Made by a program: the position numbers and the translations under genes
Source of the DNA: Colimorpha sp045576855
GTDB taxonomy: Bacteria; Bacteroidota; Bacteroidia; Bacteroidales; P3
Reading direction: 5' to 3'
Length of the DNA stretch: 64,000 bases
NCBI GenBank assembly: GCA_045576855.1
Contig: JAZNHG010000061.1
Location: forward strand, 54,711 to 118,710
Shown: piece by piece, positions 34,117 through 42,544 of the stretch
How the letters are laid out: each line of letters opens with the position of its first letter
Numbering within the stretch: the stretch's first letter is position 1
The notes under the pieces: model-generated
Told to the model about the DNA's origin: nothing
Seen by the model: only the letters and a program-made list of their open reading frames with translations
The model's database searches: none

Positions 34117-34760
34117 TTCATTGCCTTTCCGTTCAACATGGGTACAAAGCTGTAGGTGCCGAACTTCTCTATCTGCCACTCCTCGCGGCTGTCGCCATGC
34201 TTGGTGATGCGCAGCATCTCCTGCTCGTCTTCGCCGAGGGGTATGACCATAATGCCGCCCGCCTTGAGCTGAGTCATGAGTGCCGCCGGAATCTCGGGGG
34301 CGCCGCAGGTGACGATAATACGGTTGTATTCACCCGGCAGCCCCTGGAAGCCGTCGCCATAGAAACACTGGGCGCGGTAGCCCATCTGTTTCAGCAGTTT
34401 CGAGGTCTGCTGGTAGAGGTCCTTCTGGCGCTCCACGGTGAACACATTGGCCTCCATAGCACAGAGCACCGCCGTCTGATAGCCGCTGCCGGTACCTATC
34501 TCCAGCACTTTCATGCGGGGTTTCACCCCCAGCAGCTGCGTCTGCATGGCCACCGTGGAGGGGTGAGAGATGGTCTGGTCGCAGTCGATCTTCAGCGCCA
34601 CGTCCTCGTAGGCGCGGCTCTCCAGCGCGGTACCTATGAAGAGGTGGCGGGGCACAGCGGCCATAGCCCGCAACACAGCCTCATCGGTGATGCCCTTCTG
34701 GCGCAAGTCGTCGACCATCTGCTTGCGCAGACCCTGATGTCTGAATGTGTCGGTTCTCAT
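34113..34760 (-). CDS. pcm: Protein-L-isoaspartate O-methyltransferase
   Basis: Repairs isoaspartate in aged proteins. The SAM-binding motif is VLEIGTGSGYQTAVL, followed by the post-motif VTCGAPEIPAAL; the N-terminus MRTDTFRHQGLRKQMVDDL and PRHLFI are typical. 215 residues. It overlaps thiL by 4 bp upstream and gldD by 4 bp downstream. Confidence 0.95.
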   Translation of the reverse strand: MRTDTFRHQGLRKQMVDDLRQKGITDEAVLRAMAAVPRHLFIGTALESRAYEDVALKIDCDQTISHPSTVAMQTQLLGVKPRMKVLEIGTGSGYQTAVLCAMEANVFTVERQKDLYQQTSKLLKQMGYRAQCFYGDGFQGLPGEYNRIIVTCGAPEIPAALMTQLKAGGIMVIPLGEDEQEMLRITKHGDSREEWQIEKFGTYSFVPMLNGKAMK

Positions 34761-35788
34761 TCTTCCACTCCTTGAAAAGCCTGCGCACGCAGGGTGATAG
34801 TGGTGTTCTGCGGCGTCACCATGACTGGAGGCATGCCCTCCTCGGTGACGTAGCCGATGATGTGAATACCCTCCATGTTCTTGATTTTCTCGTAGTCCTG
34901 CTGGCTGACAGTGAAGAGGAGCTCGTAGTCCTCACCGCCATTCAGCGCACAGCTGACGGGCAGCATGTTCTTGCTCATCTCGGAGCAGACGCGTGTCACC
35001 TGGTAGTCGATGGGCAAACGCTCCTCGTAGACCTCGCAGCCACACTTGGAGGCGCGTGTCAGATGCAGCAGTGCGTCGGCCAAGCCACGGCTGACATCGG
35101 TCATCGACGTGGGCACTACATCGGCCTCGCGCAGCTTTTTCACCACATCCATACGGGGTTCGGGCTTGAGAAAACGCTCCAGCACATAGTCGTAGCCGTC
35201 CAGGTCGGGCTGGAAATTGGGGTCGGCCTGATAGGTAACCTTCTCGCGCTCGAGGACCAGCAGACCGGCATAAGCGCTGCCCAGGTCGCCGCTGCAGCAG
35301 ATGAGCTCGTTGTGGCGGGCGCCAGAGCGGCGTGCGATGCGGCTGGCTTCCACGTCGCCCACAGCCGTGACTGTGAGTACCATACCGGCACGCGAAGTAG
35401 CCGTCTCGCCCCCCACCAGGCGCACTCTGTAGCGGTCGCAGCAGAGGCGCAGGCCGGCGTACAGCTCGTCCAGTGCCTCCACCGAGTAGCGATTGCTCAC
35501 GGCGATGGAGACCAGCGCATGGCGCGGAGTGCCGTTCATGGCGGCAATATTGCTGACAGCAATGGCCATAGCCTTGTATCCCAGGTGTTTCAGCGGTGTG
35601 TACATCATGTCGAAGTCCACGCCCTCGACCAACGTCTGGGTGTTGACGAGGGTGAGACGGTCGCCCTCGCCGAGGACGGCGCAGTCGTCGCCCGCGCAGT
35701 CGAGGCCGTCGGTCAGCCGGTCGATGAGGGCCACCTTGCCCAGCTGGCTGATTTCGGTGCGCCCTTCTTGATATTGCAATTGTTCCAT
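34757..35788 (-). CDS. thiL: Thiamine-monophosphate kinase
   Basis: Phosphorylates thiamine monophosphate to the coenzyme. It shows the ThiL signatures GDDCAVL near the start, TQTLVEGVDFD with the metal-binding Asp, VGGETATSRAG and the C-terminal GGEDYELLFT. 343 residues. It lies between the trmH-family gene (9-bp gap) and pcm (4-bp overlap). Confidence 0.95.
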   Translation of the reverse strand: MEQLQYQEGRTEISQLGKVALIDRLTDGLDCAGDDCAVLGEGDRLTLVNTQTLVEGVDFDMMYTPLKHLGYKAMAIAVSNIAAMNGTPRHALVSIAVSNRYSVEALDELYAGLRLCCDRYRVRLVGGETATSRAGMVLTVTAVGDVEASRIARRSGARHNELICCSGDLGSAYAGLLVLEREKVTYQADPNFQPDLDGYDYVLERFLKPEPRMDVVKKLREADVVPTSMTDVSRGLADALLHLTRASKCGCEVYEERLPIDYQVTRVCSEMSKNMLPVSCALNGGEDYELLFTVSQQDYEKIKNMEGIHIIGYVTEEGMPPVMVTPQNTTITLRAQAFQGVEE

Positions 35789-35797
35789 AGTCAGACT

Positions 35798-36532
35798 CTA
35801 TTGTGTGAATGCGTTGAGAAGAATGCCGGCGGCCACGGCAGCGTTGAGGCTCTCGGCGGTGCCGCCGCGGTTGGGTATGAGGATGGGATGGGAGACCTGC
35901 GCCATAGCCTCGGGGCCGATGCCGCGGCTCTCGTTGCCGATGAGGAGCACCGAAGGGCCGTCGGGCAGGGCCGCACGGTCCAGCGGACGCCCCTGCAGCG
36001 AGGCTCCGTAGACGGGCATACCGCAGCCGGCAAGCCACTGCGGCAGGTCGACATACTCCACCTGCGTGCGGAACACGGCGCCCATCGAAGCCTGCACCAC
36101 TTTGGGATTGAAGCACGACACGGTGTCGGCGGAGCAGACGATGTGGCGCACACCGAACCAGTCGGCCGTGCGCATGATGGTGCCCATATTGCCCGGGTCC
36201 TGCAGATGGTCGAGCGCCAGGGTGAGTGGAGAGCGGAGAGCGGAAAGCGGGGAGTGGCGCTCGACGAGCATCCACACCTGGTTGGGGGTCTTGAAGTTGG
36301 AGAGACGCTCCAGGTCGGCGGGAGATACCTCGAGCACAGCCGCCGTGCCCAACTCCCCGGCGTGCGCGGCCAGCCAGTCGGCGGTGGCGCAGACGGTGCG
36401 CACGACATAGCCCGACGCCAGCGCCTCGGCGCACATCTTGGGGCCTTCCACCACGAAGACGCCGTCGGCATCGCAGCGCTTTCGCTGGCGGTAGGCGGCC
36501 AGCTCCTTCAGTTTGATTTTCGAAATCATCAT
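35798..36532 (-). CDS. TrmH/SpoU-family RNA 2'-O-methyltransferase
   Basis: A SPOUT-class methyltransferase: N-terminal substrate-binding region (FVVEGPKMCAEALASG), then the trefoil-knot signatures LALDHLQDPGNMGTIMRTAD, LLIGNESRGIG and LNAAVAAGILL. The precise rRNA or tRNA target is not evident. A 7-bp array (36224-36258) encodes VERHSPLSALRSPLTL, a linker before the catalytic domain. The ATG at 36532 is preferred over the longer frame because it starts with the typical basic MMISKIKLKELAAYRQRKR. It is first in the trmH-thiL-pcm-gldD operon. Confidence 0.9.
   Translation of the reverse strand: MMISKIKLKELAAYRQRKRCDADGVFVVEGPKMCAEALASGYVVRTVCATADWLAAHAGELGTAAVLEVSPADLERLSNFKTPNQVWMLVERHSPLSALRSPLTLALDHLQDPGNMGTIMRTADWFGVRHIVCSADTVSCFNPKVVQASMGAVFRTQVEYVDLPQWLAGCGMPVYGASLQGRPLDRAALPDGPSVLLIGNESRGIGPEAMAQVSHPILIPNRGGTAESLNAAVAAGILLNAFTQ
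36224..36258. repeat. 7-bp-period array inside the TrmH-family gene
   Basis: Five 7-bp units of GAGTGGA/GAGCGGA type, in frame, between the substrate-binding and SPOUT domains. The same units form intergenic arrays at 18574-18608 and 31071-31098. Confidence 0.83.
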
Positions 36533-36668
36533 TACATCCCATAACGCAGAAAAGCGGCGGGTATTGTCCGCAGACTGCATTTTTCGGCAGCGCGGGCGGA
36601 AAAAACGGAGGCGCTTCGGGCATCGGTGCAGCCAGAAGCGCCTCCAGGGCCTGAGCGGCCATGTATGG

Positions 36669-37262
36669 CTATAGCTCTATGTACATGTTGTTCTCCTGGG
36701 CCAGGCGGCGCAGGTTGATGATGGCGTAGCGCATGCGGCCGAGGGCGGTGTTGATGCTGACGCCGGTGCGGGCGGCGATGTCCTTGAAGTCGCACTTGCC
36801 ATAGTGGCGCAGGATGACCACACGGCGCTGCTCGGGGGGCAGCATGCGCACCAGCTTGCGGATGTTCTGGCTGGTCTGCTTCTTCATGATGACGTGCTCG
36901 GCATTGTCGTCGGGCAGTTTCAGGTTGTCCAGCACGTCGCTCTCCGGGCGGTTGGGCACCAGGGGCATCTTGTTGTTGCGGCGGAAGTGGTCCACAATCA
37001 GATTGTGGGCGATGCGCATCACCCAGTGTACAAACTTGTTTTCGTCCTTGTACTGGTCCGAGTTGATGGTGACAATCACTTTGTAGAACGTATCCTGAAA
37101 GATATCGTCGGCCGTCTCTTTGTCCTTCACCACCGAGAAGATGTAACCATAGACCTTGGCTTGATAACGCTCCAAGAGCGCCTCAAAGCAGGAGGCATCG
37201 CCTTCGCGGTAGCGCATAATCAGCTCGTTATCTGTCAGCTGTTTGATTTTCACGTTCGTCAT
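36669..37262 (-). CDS. ECF-type RNA polymerase sigma factor
   Basis: A 197-residue sigma-70 family factor of the extracytoplasmic-function class. Region 2 contains LLERYQAKVYGYIFSVVKDKETADDIFQDTFYKV (read in pieces) and region 4 contains LPPEQRRVVILRHYGKCDFKDIAARTGVSINTALGRMRYA. No anti-sigma gene is next to it. A minus-strand TATTTTTG element lies at 37340-37347. Confidence 0.93.
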   Translation of the reverse strand: MTNVKIKQLTDNELIMRYREGDASCFEALLERYQAKVYGYIFSVVKDKETADDIFQDTFYKVIVTINSDQYKDENKFVHWVMRIAHNLIVDHFRRNNKMPLVPNRPESDVLDNLKLPDDNAEHVIMKKQTSQNIRKLVRMLPPEQRRVVILRHYGKCDFKDIAARTGVSINTALGRMRYAIINLRRLAQENNMYIEL

Positions 37263-37339
37263 TTTCCTCTGTTTTTTAGGGATTTAAATGATAGTCCTGC
37301 TTCGATAATCCAAGGTTTTATTCCACATAAATTCGGGTG

Positions 37340-37347
37340 CAAAAATA
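37340..37347 (-). promoter_or_regulatory. -7 element of the ECF sigma factor gene
   Basis: CAAAAATA on the plus strand (TATTTTTG on the coding strand), 78 bp upstream of the start codon. Confidence 0.55.
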
Positions 37348-37450
37348 CAACTTTTTTTTAATATACAAACAAAAAGCGATTTTTTTTTGATTTTTTAGTA
37401 CCCCTACCCTCCGTTTTCTTGCATCGCCGGGCCCCGCCGCGACGGAAAAT

Positions 37451-37570
37451 CCTATTTAACATAACCGCAAAACCCCGGCACGCAAAGCACTCTAAATGAG
37501 GACAAAAAGCCACCCTCTCTATACCCCCTCTTACCCCTCTCTTATTGCACTCTTAATACGGTCTTCATTT
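37451..37570. repeat. 11-bp-period array, subtype B
   Basis: The motif CCTATTTAACATAACCG (37451-37467) is followed by a 45-bp spacer and then CTCTTA-type units whose TA steps are 11 bp apart (37532, 37543, 37554; the first is 12 bp away). The region aligns with the inverted element at 25281-25426, including GCACTC, TGAGG and CAAA in order. It lies between divergent ECF and PBP2 genes. Confidence 0.75.
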
Positions 37571-37669
37571 TGAAAGAGTTAGCTATGGGTGGAATAGGCA
37601 AATGTTAAGCTTAATTTAAGTTAAAAACGGAGGTTGTCCTTTGGGCGTCGGGCGGGCGGCCGGGAGAAT

Positions 37670-37677
37670 TATTTTTG
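37670..37677 (+). promoter_or_regulatory. -7 element of the PBP2-rodA-clpX region
   Basis: TATTTTTG followed by CGG, 42 bp upstream of the PBP2 start. Confidence 0.55.
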
Positions 37678-37718
37678 CGGGGCACAATATTTCGGGCTGT
37701 GTGTCGTTAAACGCTATC

Positions 37719-39575
37719 ATGTCGAACCGATATTCCGATAGAAGCCATGTGATGAAGCTCATCTTCATCGCCGTCGGTGTGCTCTTTGTGGTGCGCCTGG
37801 CGGTGCTGCAGATATTCAACCCCGATTACAGACAGAAGGCTATAGACCAGTCGCTGCGCGATGTGACGCAGTATCCGGCGCGGGGTTTCATCTACGACCG
37901 CAACGGCAAGCTGCTGGTGCACAACGAGGCGGTGTACGACCTGATGGTGGTGCCGCGGATGATTCCCAAGGGGTTCGACGTGGACTATTTCTGCCAGAGC
38001 CTGGGCATCACGCGCGATGATTATAATGAACGCATGCGCAAGGCCAAGAAGTATTCCACCTATTCGCCGTCGATATTCATGAAGCAAATCTCGAAGGAGG
38101 AGTATGCCAAATTCGAGAACAAGATGTTCCGGTTCAAGGGGTTCTACATCTCGCAGCGCACGCTCCGCATCTACGACCGTCCGATAGCGGCGCAGGTGCT
38201 GGGCTACGTGGGCGAGGTGAACCAGGCCGACCTCAAGCGCGACCCGTACTACAAGCAGGGCGACTATATAGGCAAGAGCGGCCTGGAGAAGAGCTACGAG
38301 GAGGTGCTGCGCGGGGTGAAGGGCAAGAAGGTGATGCATGTGGACGTGCACAACCGCGAGGTGGGCCCCTATCAGGGGGGGGCACTGGACACGCTGCCGG
38401 TGGAGGGGTGCAACCTGTACACGGCACTCGACGCCGACCTGCAGGAGTATGCCGAGGGGCTGATGGCCAACAAGCGGGGCTGCGTGGTGGCGCTGGAGCC
38501 CGCCACGGGCGAGGTGCTGGCTATGGTGAGCGCGCCCACCTACGACCCCAACCTGCTGGTGGGGCGCGTGCGCGGGGCCAACTACCGCATGCTGGACAGC
38601 AACTGGAGCACCCCCATGCTGAACCGCGCCATGCAGGGCCAGTATCCGCCGGGAAGCATCTTCAAGGTGGCCCAGGCCGTGACGGCGCTCGACCTGGGGG
38701 TGATACAGGCCAACACCGGCTTCGTGTGCGACAAGAGCCTCGTCGGATGCCACAACCACCCCTCGGCCCAGTCGGTGCGCGAGGCTATCAAAATGAGCTG
38801 CAACCCCTACTTCTACCAGGTCTACCGCCGTGTGATACAGCAGGGTAAATACAAAAACATCTACAAGGACGCGCAGTACGGCCTCACCGTGTGGCACGAC
38901 TACATGATGCGCTTCGGCTTCGGCCAGAAACTGCCCATCGACCTGCCGCGCAACGGCATGTCGACCGGCACCATACCGGACACGGCATTCTACAACAATC
39001 CCCGCTGGTACGGGCGCGACCGGTGGGCCTTCTCCACCATCTATTCCAACTCCATCGGGCAGGGCGAGGTGACCGTGGTGCCGCTGCAGATGGCCAATCT
39101 GGCCGCCATAGTGGCCAACCGCGGCTACTACATCACCCCCCACGTGGTGCGATTCTACGGCCCCGACTCGGTGCAGGACCCCGAATACACCACGCGGCAC
39201 GAGACGGGCATACGCCGCGAATACTTCGACATAGCGGCCGAGGGCATGTACGACGTGGTGCACGTGGCCGGCGGCACCGGCCGGCGGGCCCGCGTCGACG
39301 GGCTGGACGTCTGCGGCAAGACCGGCACCGCCCAGAACAACCGCGACGACCACTCCGTGTTCATAGCCTTCGCGCCCAAGGACAACCCCAAGATAGCGCT
39401 GGCCGTCTATGTGGAAAACGCCCGCGGCGGCGGCGGCTCGTGGGCGGCACCCATCGCCGGACTCATCATCGAGCGCTATCTGAACGGCGAGGTGAAGCGC
39501 ACCGACGTGGAGACCATGTACCGCGAAATCAACCCCTGTCAGCCCCCGCTGCCTCCCAAAAAGAAGAAAAAATAA
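37719..39575 (+). CDS. mrdA: Penicillin-binding protein 2 (peptidoglycan transpeptidase)
   Basis: The transpeptidase of the elongasome. One N-terminal membrane helix (VMKLIFIAVGVLFVVRLAVL, about 12-31), a PBP dimerisation region (PARGFIYDRNGKLL) and the transpeptidase domain with SXXK in PPGSIFKVAQ, SCN and KTGTAQ (in VCGKTGTAQN). It acts in the periplasm on peptidoglycan. The ATG at 37719 is chosen over a longer frame as it starts MSNRYSDRSH before the helix. 618 residues. rodA follows 3 bp downstream, the usual partner. Confidence 0.94.
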   Translation: MSNRYSDRSHVMKLIFIAVGVLFVVRLAVLQIFNPDYRQKAIDQSLRDVTQYPARGFIYDRNGKLLVHNEAVYDLMVVPRMIPKGFDVDYFCQSLGITRDDYNERMRKAKKYSTYSPSIFMKQISKEEYAKFENKMFRFKGFYISQRTLRIYDRPIAAQVLGYVGEVNQADLKRDPYYKQGDYIGKSGLEKSYEEVLRGVKGKKVMHVDVHNREVGPYQGGALDTLPVEGCNLYTALDADLQEYAEGLMANKRGCVVALEPATGEVLAMVSAPTYDPNLLVGRVRGANYRMLDSNWSTPMLNRAMQGQYPPGSIFKVAQAVTALDLGVIQANTGFVCDKSLVGCHNHPSAQSVREAIKMSCNPYFYQVYRRVIQQGKYKNIYKDAQYGLTVWHDYMMRFGFGQKLPIDLPRNGMSTGTIPDTAFYNNPRWYGRDRWAFSTIYSNSIGQGEVTVVPLQMANLAAIVANRGYYITPHVVRFYGPDSVQDPEYTTRHETGIRREYFDIAAEGMYDVVHVAGGTGRRARVDGLDVCGKTGTAQNNRDDHSVFIAFAPKDNPKIALAVYVENARGGGGSWAAPIAGLIIERYLNGEVKRTDVETMYREINPCQPPLPPKKKKK

Positions 39576-39578
39576 ATC

Positions 39579-40841
39579 ATGGCCATGTATCAAGAGAGAC
39601 TGAAAATAGACTGGTGGACGGTGGCCATCTGGCTGGCACTGGTAATCTTCGGAGTGCTCAACATCTACTCCGCCACCTACAACTTCGACGACCCGTCGCT
39701 CTTCTCGCTGAAGACCTTCAGCGGCAAGCAGCTGGCCTGGTCGGGCATAGCCCTGGTCATGGCCGCCATCATACTGCTCATCGAGCCACGCATCTTCTCC
39801 AACGGCGCCTACCCCATCTACGCCGTCACGATGGTGATGCTGGTGGCCACCCTCTTCCTGGCCGTGACAGTCAACGGTGGCAAGTCGTGGATACAGCTCA
39901 GCGAGGGCGTGCGCTTCCAGCCGACCGAGTTTGCCAAGGTGGCCACCGCGCTGGCACTGGCCAAGTTCATGTCCGGTATCGGCGTGGAATGGCGCCAGCT
40001 GCGCACCAAACTGGGCGCACTGTTCCTGGTGGGCCTGCCGGCGGCGCTGGTGTTCCTGCAGCACGACACCGGCTCGGCACTGGTCTTCGCCGCCTTCGTA
40101 TTCCCGCTCTTCCGCGAGGGACTCTCGGGCAGCATCCTGGTCATCGGCCTGGCCGCCGTGGTGCTGTTCGTGCTGGCGCTGCTAGTCAACAAGTACATCC
40201 TGCTCGGCGTGCTGCTGGCCATCGCGCTGGCCTATCTCTTCCTCTGGCTCAACAAGCGCACCGCGCGCGACTATTGGCGCGCCGCCGGCGTGCTCCTGCT
40301 CTGCGCCGCCTTCATCTTCTCGGTCGACTTCATGTTCGACCGGCTGGAGCCCCACCAGCGCGAGCGTATCGACGTGCTGCTGGGCAAGAGCGAGGACATG
40401 CAGGGGTCGGGCTACAACGTAAACCAGTCGAAGATAGCCATCGGCAGCGGCGGCTTCCTCGGCAAGGGGTTCCTGGGCGGCACACTCACCAAAGCCCGCT
40501 TTGTGCCCGAGCGGCAGACCGACTTCATCTTCTGCACCGTGGGCGAGGAATGGGGCTGGGTGGGCTCGTCGCTGCTCGTGGCCCTCTACATCGTGCTGCT
40601 CGTACGGCTCATCTCTATGGCCGAGCGGCAGCGCTCCACCTTCTCACGATTCTACGGCTACTGCGTGGCCAGCATCCTGTTCATCCATATCTTTGTCAAT
40701 ATCGGCATGGTGTTGGGACTGGTGCCCGTCATCGGCATACCACTCCCCTTCTTCAGCTACGGCGGCTCGTCGATGCTGGCCTTCACCCTGCTGCTTTTCA
40801 TATTCATCAGGCTCGACGCCACAAAAAACCAATTATACTAG
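39579..40841 (+). CDS. rodA: RodA (SEDS peptidoglycan glycosyltransferase)
   Basis: A 420-residue polytopic protein of the SEDS family, partner of PBP2 in lateral wall synthesis. It shows FQPTEFAKVA, the central QHDTGSALVFAAF and the C-terminal TDFIFCTVGEEWGWVGS and GIPLPFFSYGGSSM of SEDS proteins. It lies directly after mrdA. Confidence 0.95.
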   Translation: MAMYQERLKIDWWTVAIWLALVIFGVLNIYSATYNFDDPSLFSLKTFSGKQLAWSGIALVMAAIILLIEPRIFSNGAYPIYAVTMVMLVATLFLAVTVNGGKSWIQLSEGVRFQPTEFAKVATALALAKFMSGIGVEWRQLRTKLGALFLVGLPAALVFLQHDTGSALVFAAFVFPLFREGLSGSILVIGLAAVVLFVLALLVNKYILLGVLLAIALAYLFLWLNKRTARDYWRAAGVLLLCAAFIFSVDFMFDRLEPHQRERIDVLLGKSEDMQGSGYNVNQSKIAIGSGGFLGKGFLGGTLTKARFVPERQTDFIFCTVGEEWGWVGSSLLVALYIVLLVRLISMAERQRSTFSRFYGYCVASILFIHIFVNIGMVLGLVPVIGIPLPFFSYGGSSMLAFTLLLFIFIRLDATKNQLY

Positions 40842-40848
40842 AGACCCT

Positions 40849-42078
40849 ATGGCCAACAACAAGAACAATCATGAAGAACACTGCTCCTTCTGCGGACGCC
40901 CCGCCTCGCAGACAGGCATGCTGCTCAGCGGAGTGAGCGGCTATATCTGTGCCGACTGCTCGGCCCAGGCCGAGAAGATTTTCCGGGAGCAGATGCACCA
41001 TTCGTCGGCCGGCAAATTCGACAACGGCGACTCGCCGGCCCCCACACCCAGTGAAATCAAGCAATTCCTTGACCAATACGTCATCGGACAGGACGCCGCC
41101 AAGCGCGTGCTCTCCGTGGCTGTCTACAACCACTACAAGCGCTTGCGCCACAACAAACAGCACGGCGACGGACAAGACGTGGAAATAGAAAAGAGCAACA
41201 TCGTGCTCGTAGGCGAGACCGGCACCGGCAAGACACTGCTCGCCCGCACCATCGCCCGCCTACTGAAGGTGCCCTTCTGCATCGCCGATGCCACCACACT
41301 GACCGAAGCCGGATATGTGGGCGACGACGTGGAGAACGTGCTGGTGCGACTGCTGCAGGCTGCCGACTACGACGTGGCTGCCGCCGAACGCGGCATCGTC
41401 TTCATCGACGAGATAGACAAAATAGCCCGCAAGAGCGAGAATACCAGCATCACACGCGACGTCAGCGGCGAGGGCGTGCAGCAGGCACTGCTTAAACTGC
41501 TCGAAGGCGCCGAAGTCAACGTGCCGCCCGAGGGTGGACGCAAGCATCCCGAACAGAAACTCATCAAGATAGATACGCGCAACATACTCTTCATCTGCGG
41601 CGGCGCCTTCGAAGGCATCGAGCGCGCCATCGCCGCCCGTCTCAACTCCAACGTCATTGGATTCAAGGGCGACGAACGCCGTCAGGAACTGGACCGCACC
41701 AACATGCTGCAGTACGTGCAGCCGATGGACCTCAAGAAATTCGGCCTCATCCCCGAACTGGTGGGCCGCTTCCCGGTGCTGACCCACCTCGAAGCCCTCG
41801 ACCGCGACGCCCTGCGCCGCATACTCACCGAGCCCAAAAACGCACTCACCAAGCAGTACCAAGCGCTCTTCGCCATGGACGATGTACAGCTGGTCTTCGA
41901 GCCCGCGATGCTCGACCTGGTGGTGGACCGCGCCGTGGAATATCGCCTGGGCGCACGCGGTCTGCGCTCCATCATGGAAGGCATCATGACCGACCTCATG
42001 TTCGACCTGCCCTCCATGCCCAAAGGCAGCACCTTCACACTCACCCGAAAACTGGCCGAAGAGAAGATCAAACTATAA
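40849..42078 (+). CDS. clpX: ATP-dependent Clp protease ATP-binding subunit ClpX
   Basis: The AAA+ unfoldase that feeds ClpP. N-terminal zinc domain with CSFC and CADC pairs, Walker A GETGTGKT, Walker B IVFIDEIDKIA, sensor and C-terminal domain; the ISR/IGF loop appears as VIGFKGD, which is only similar to the canonical IGF loop. The start is ATG 40849 just after rodA (7-bp gap). 409 residues. Confidence 0.95.
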   Translation: MANNKNNHEEHCSFCGRPASQTGMLLSGVSGYICADCSAQAEKIFREQMHHSSAGKFDNGDSPAPTPSEIKQFLDQYVIGQDAAKRVLSVAVYNHYKRLRHNKQHGDGQDVEIEKSNIVLVGETGTGKTLLARTIARLLKVPFCIADATTLTEAGYVGDDVENVLVRLLQAADYDVAAAERGIVFIDEIDKIARKSENTSITRDVSGEGVQQALLKLLEGAEVNVPPEGGRKHPEQKLIKIDTRNILFICGGAFEGIERAIAARLNSNVIGFKGDERRQELDRTNMLQYVQPMDLKKFGLIPELVGRFPVLTHLEALDRDALRRILTEPKNALTKQYQALFAMDDVQLVFEPAMLDLVVDRAVEYRLGARGLRSIMEGIMTDLMFDLPSMPKGSTFTLTRKLAEEKIKL

Positions 42079-42132
42079 TATAACAATATTATATTCAACC
42101 ATTTGAACACTGGGCGATTCCTTATCGGGGTC

Positions 42133-42163
42133 GCCCTTTTTGGACACATTGCCCAAAAAGGGC
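42133..42163. promoter_or_regulatory. Hairpin of GCCC-N5-GGGC type after clpX, upstream of the HTH gene
   Basis: GCCCTTTTTGG (42133-42143) pairs perfectly with CCAAAAAGGGC (42153-42163) across a 9-base loop. The right arm alone is the 13-bp palindrome GCCCAAAAAGGGC. Two more copies of this palindrome type lie just after the HTH gene. It may be a clpX terminator, but there is no following T-run. Confidence 0.65.
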
Positions 42164-42197
42164 AAGGACGAATGCTTTACATTACTAAGGAAAAGTG

Positions 42198-42205
42198 TAT
42201 TTTTG
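42198..42205 (+). promoter_or_regulatory. -7 element of the small HTH gene
   Basis: TATTTTTG followed by CACC, 30 bp upstream of the HTH gene start and about 35 bp downstream of the palindrome at 42151-42163. Confidence 0.55.
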
Positions 42206-42234
42206 CACCCGAATTCATTTATCAAAATCACCCC

Positions 42235-42447
42235 ATGCCAAGCAATATCTACATTGGAAACCTCATCCGCGAAGAGCTTCGTCGTCAAGGCCGTACCAAC
42301 AAGTGGCTTGCAGAGCAAATTGGGGTCAACACACGCACTGTAAACAAAATCTTCCTCAAGTCCGTGATCGACACACAGCAACTTATGCTCATCTCACAAG
42401 CACTTCACGTTGACTTCTTTAAACTCTATTCAGAAGCGCTCTCATAA
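42235..42447 (+). CDS. Small HTH (XRE-like) regulator
   Basis: A 70-residue protein that is one helix-turn-helix domain: IREELRRQGRTNKWLAEQIGVNTRTVNKIF followed by DTQQLMLISQALHVDFFKL. The ATG at 42235 starts MPSNIYIGNL and agrees with a -7 element. The gene is flanked by GCCC-N5-GGGC palindromes (42151, 42450, 42467), which could be its own operators; it may regulate itself and the next gene. Confidence 0.8.
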   Translation: MPSNIYIGNLIREELRRQGRTNKWLAEQIGVNTRTVNKIFLKSVIDTQQLMLISQALHVDFFKLYSEALS

Positions 42448-42449
42448 AC

Positions 42450-42479
42450 GCCCTTTTTGGGCAATTGCCCTCTTCGGGC
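42450..42479. promoter_or_regulatory. Two GCCC-N5-GGGC palindromes between the HTH gene and the next gene
   Basis: GCCCTTTTTGGGC (42450-42462) and GCCCTCTTCGGGC (42467-42479) stand 17 bp apart centre to centre. They lie 25 bp upstream of the -7 element at 42504-42511. Confidence 0.6.
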
Positions 42480-42503
42480 ATCATTTATCGTGCAAATATC
42501 ACG

Positions 42504-42511
42504 TATCTTTG
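42504..42511 (+). promoter_or_regulatory. -7 element of the TolB-like lipoprotein gene
   Basis: TATCTTTG followed by CACC, 34 bp upstream of the start codon at 42545. Confidence 0.55.
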
Positions 42512-42544
42512 CACCCGAATTATCATATATATAAAGTATCCGAT

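Noticed and set aside
37707..40064. A 785-codon minus-strand frame across mrdA/rodA
   Set aside because: Antisense to two essential genes, no motif, composition typical of shadows.
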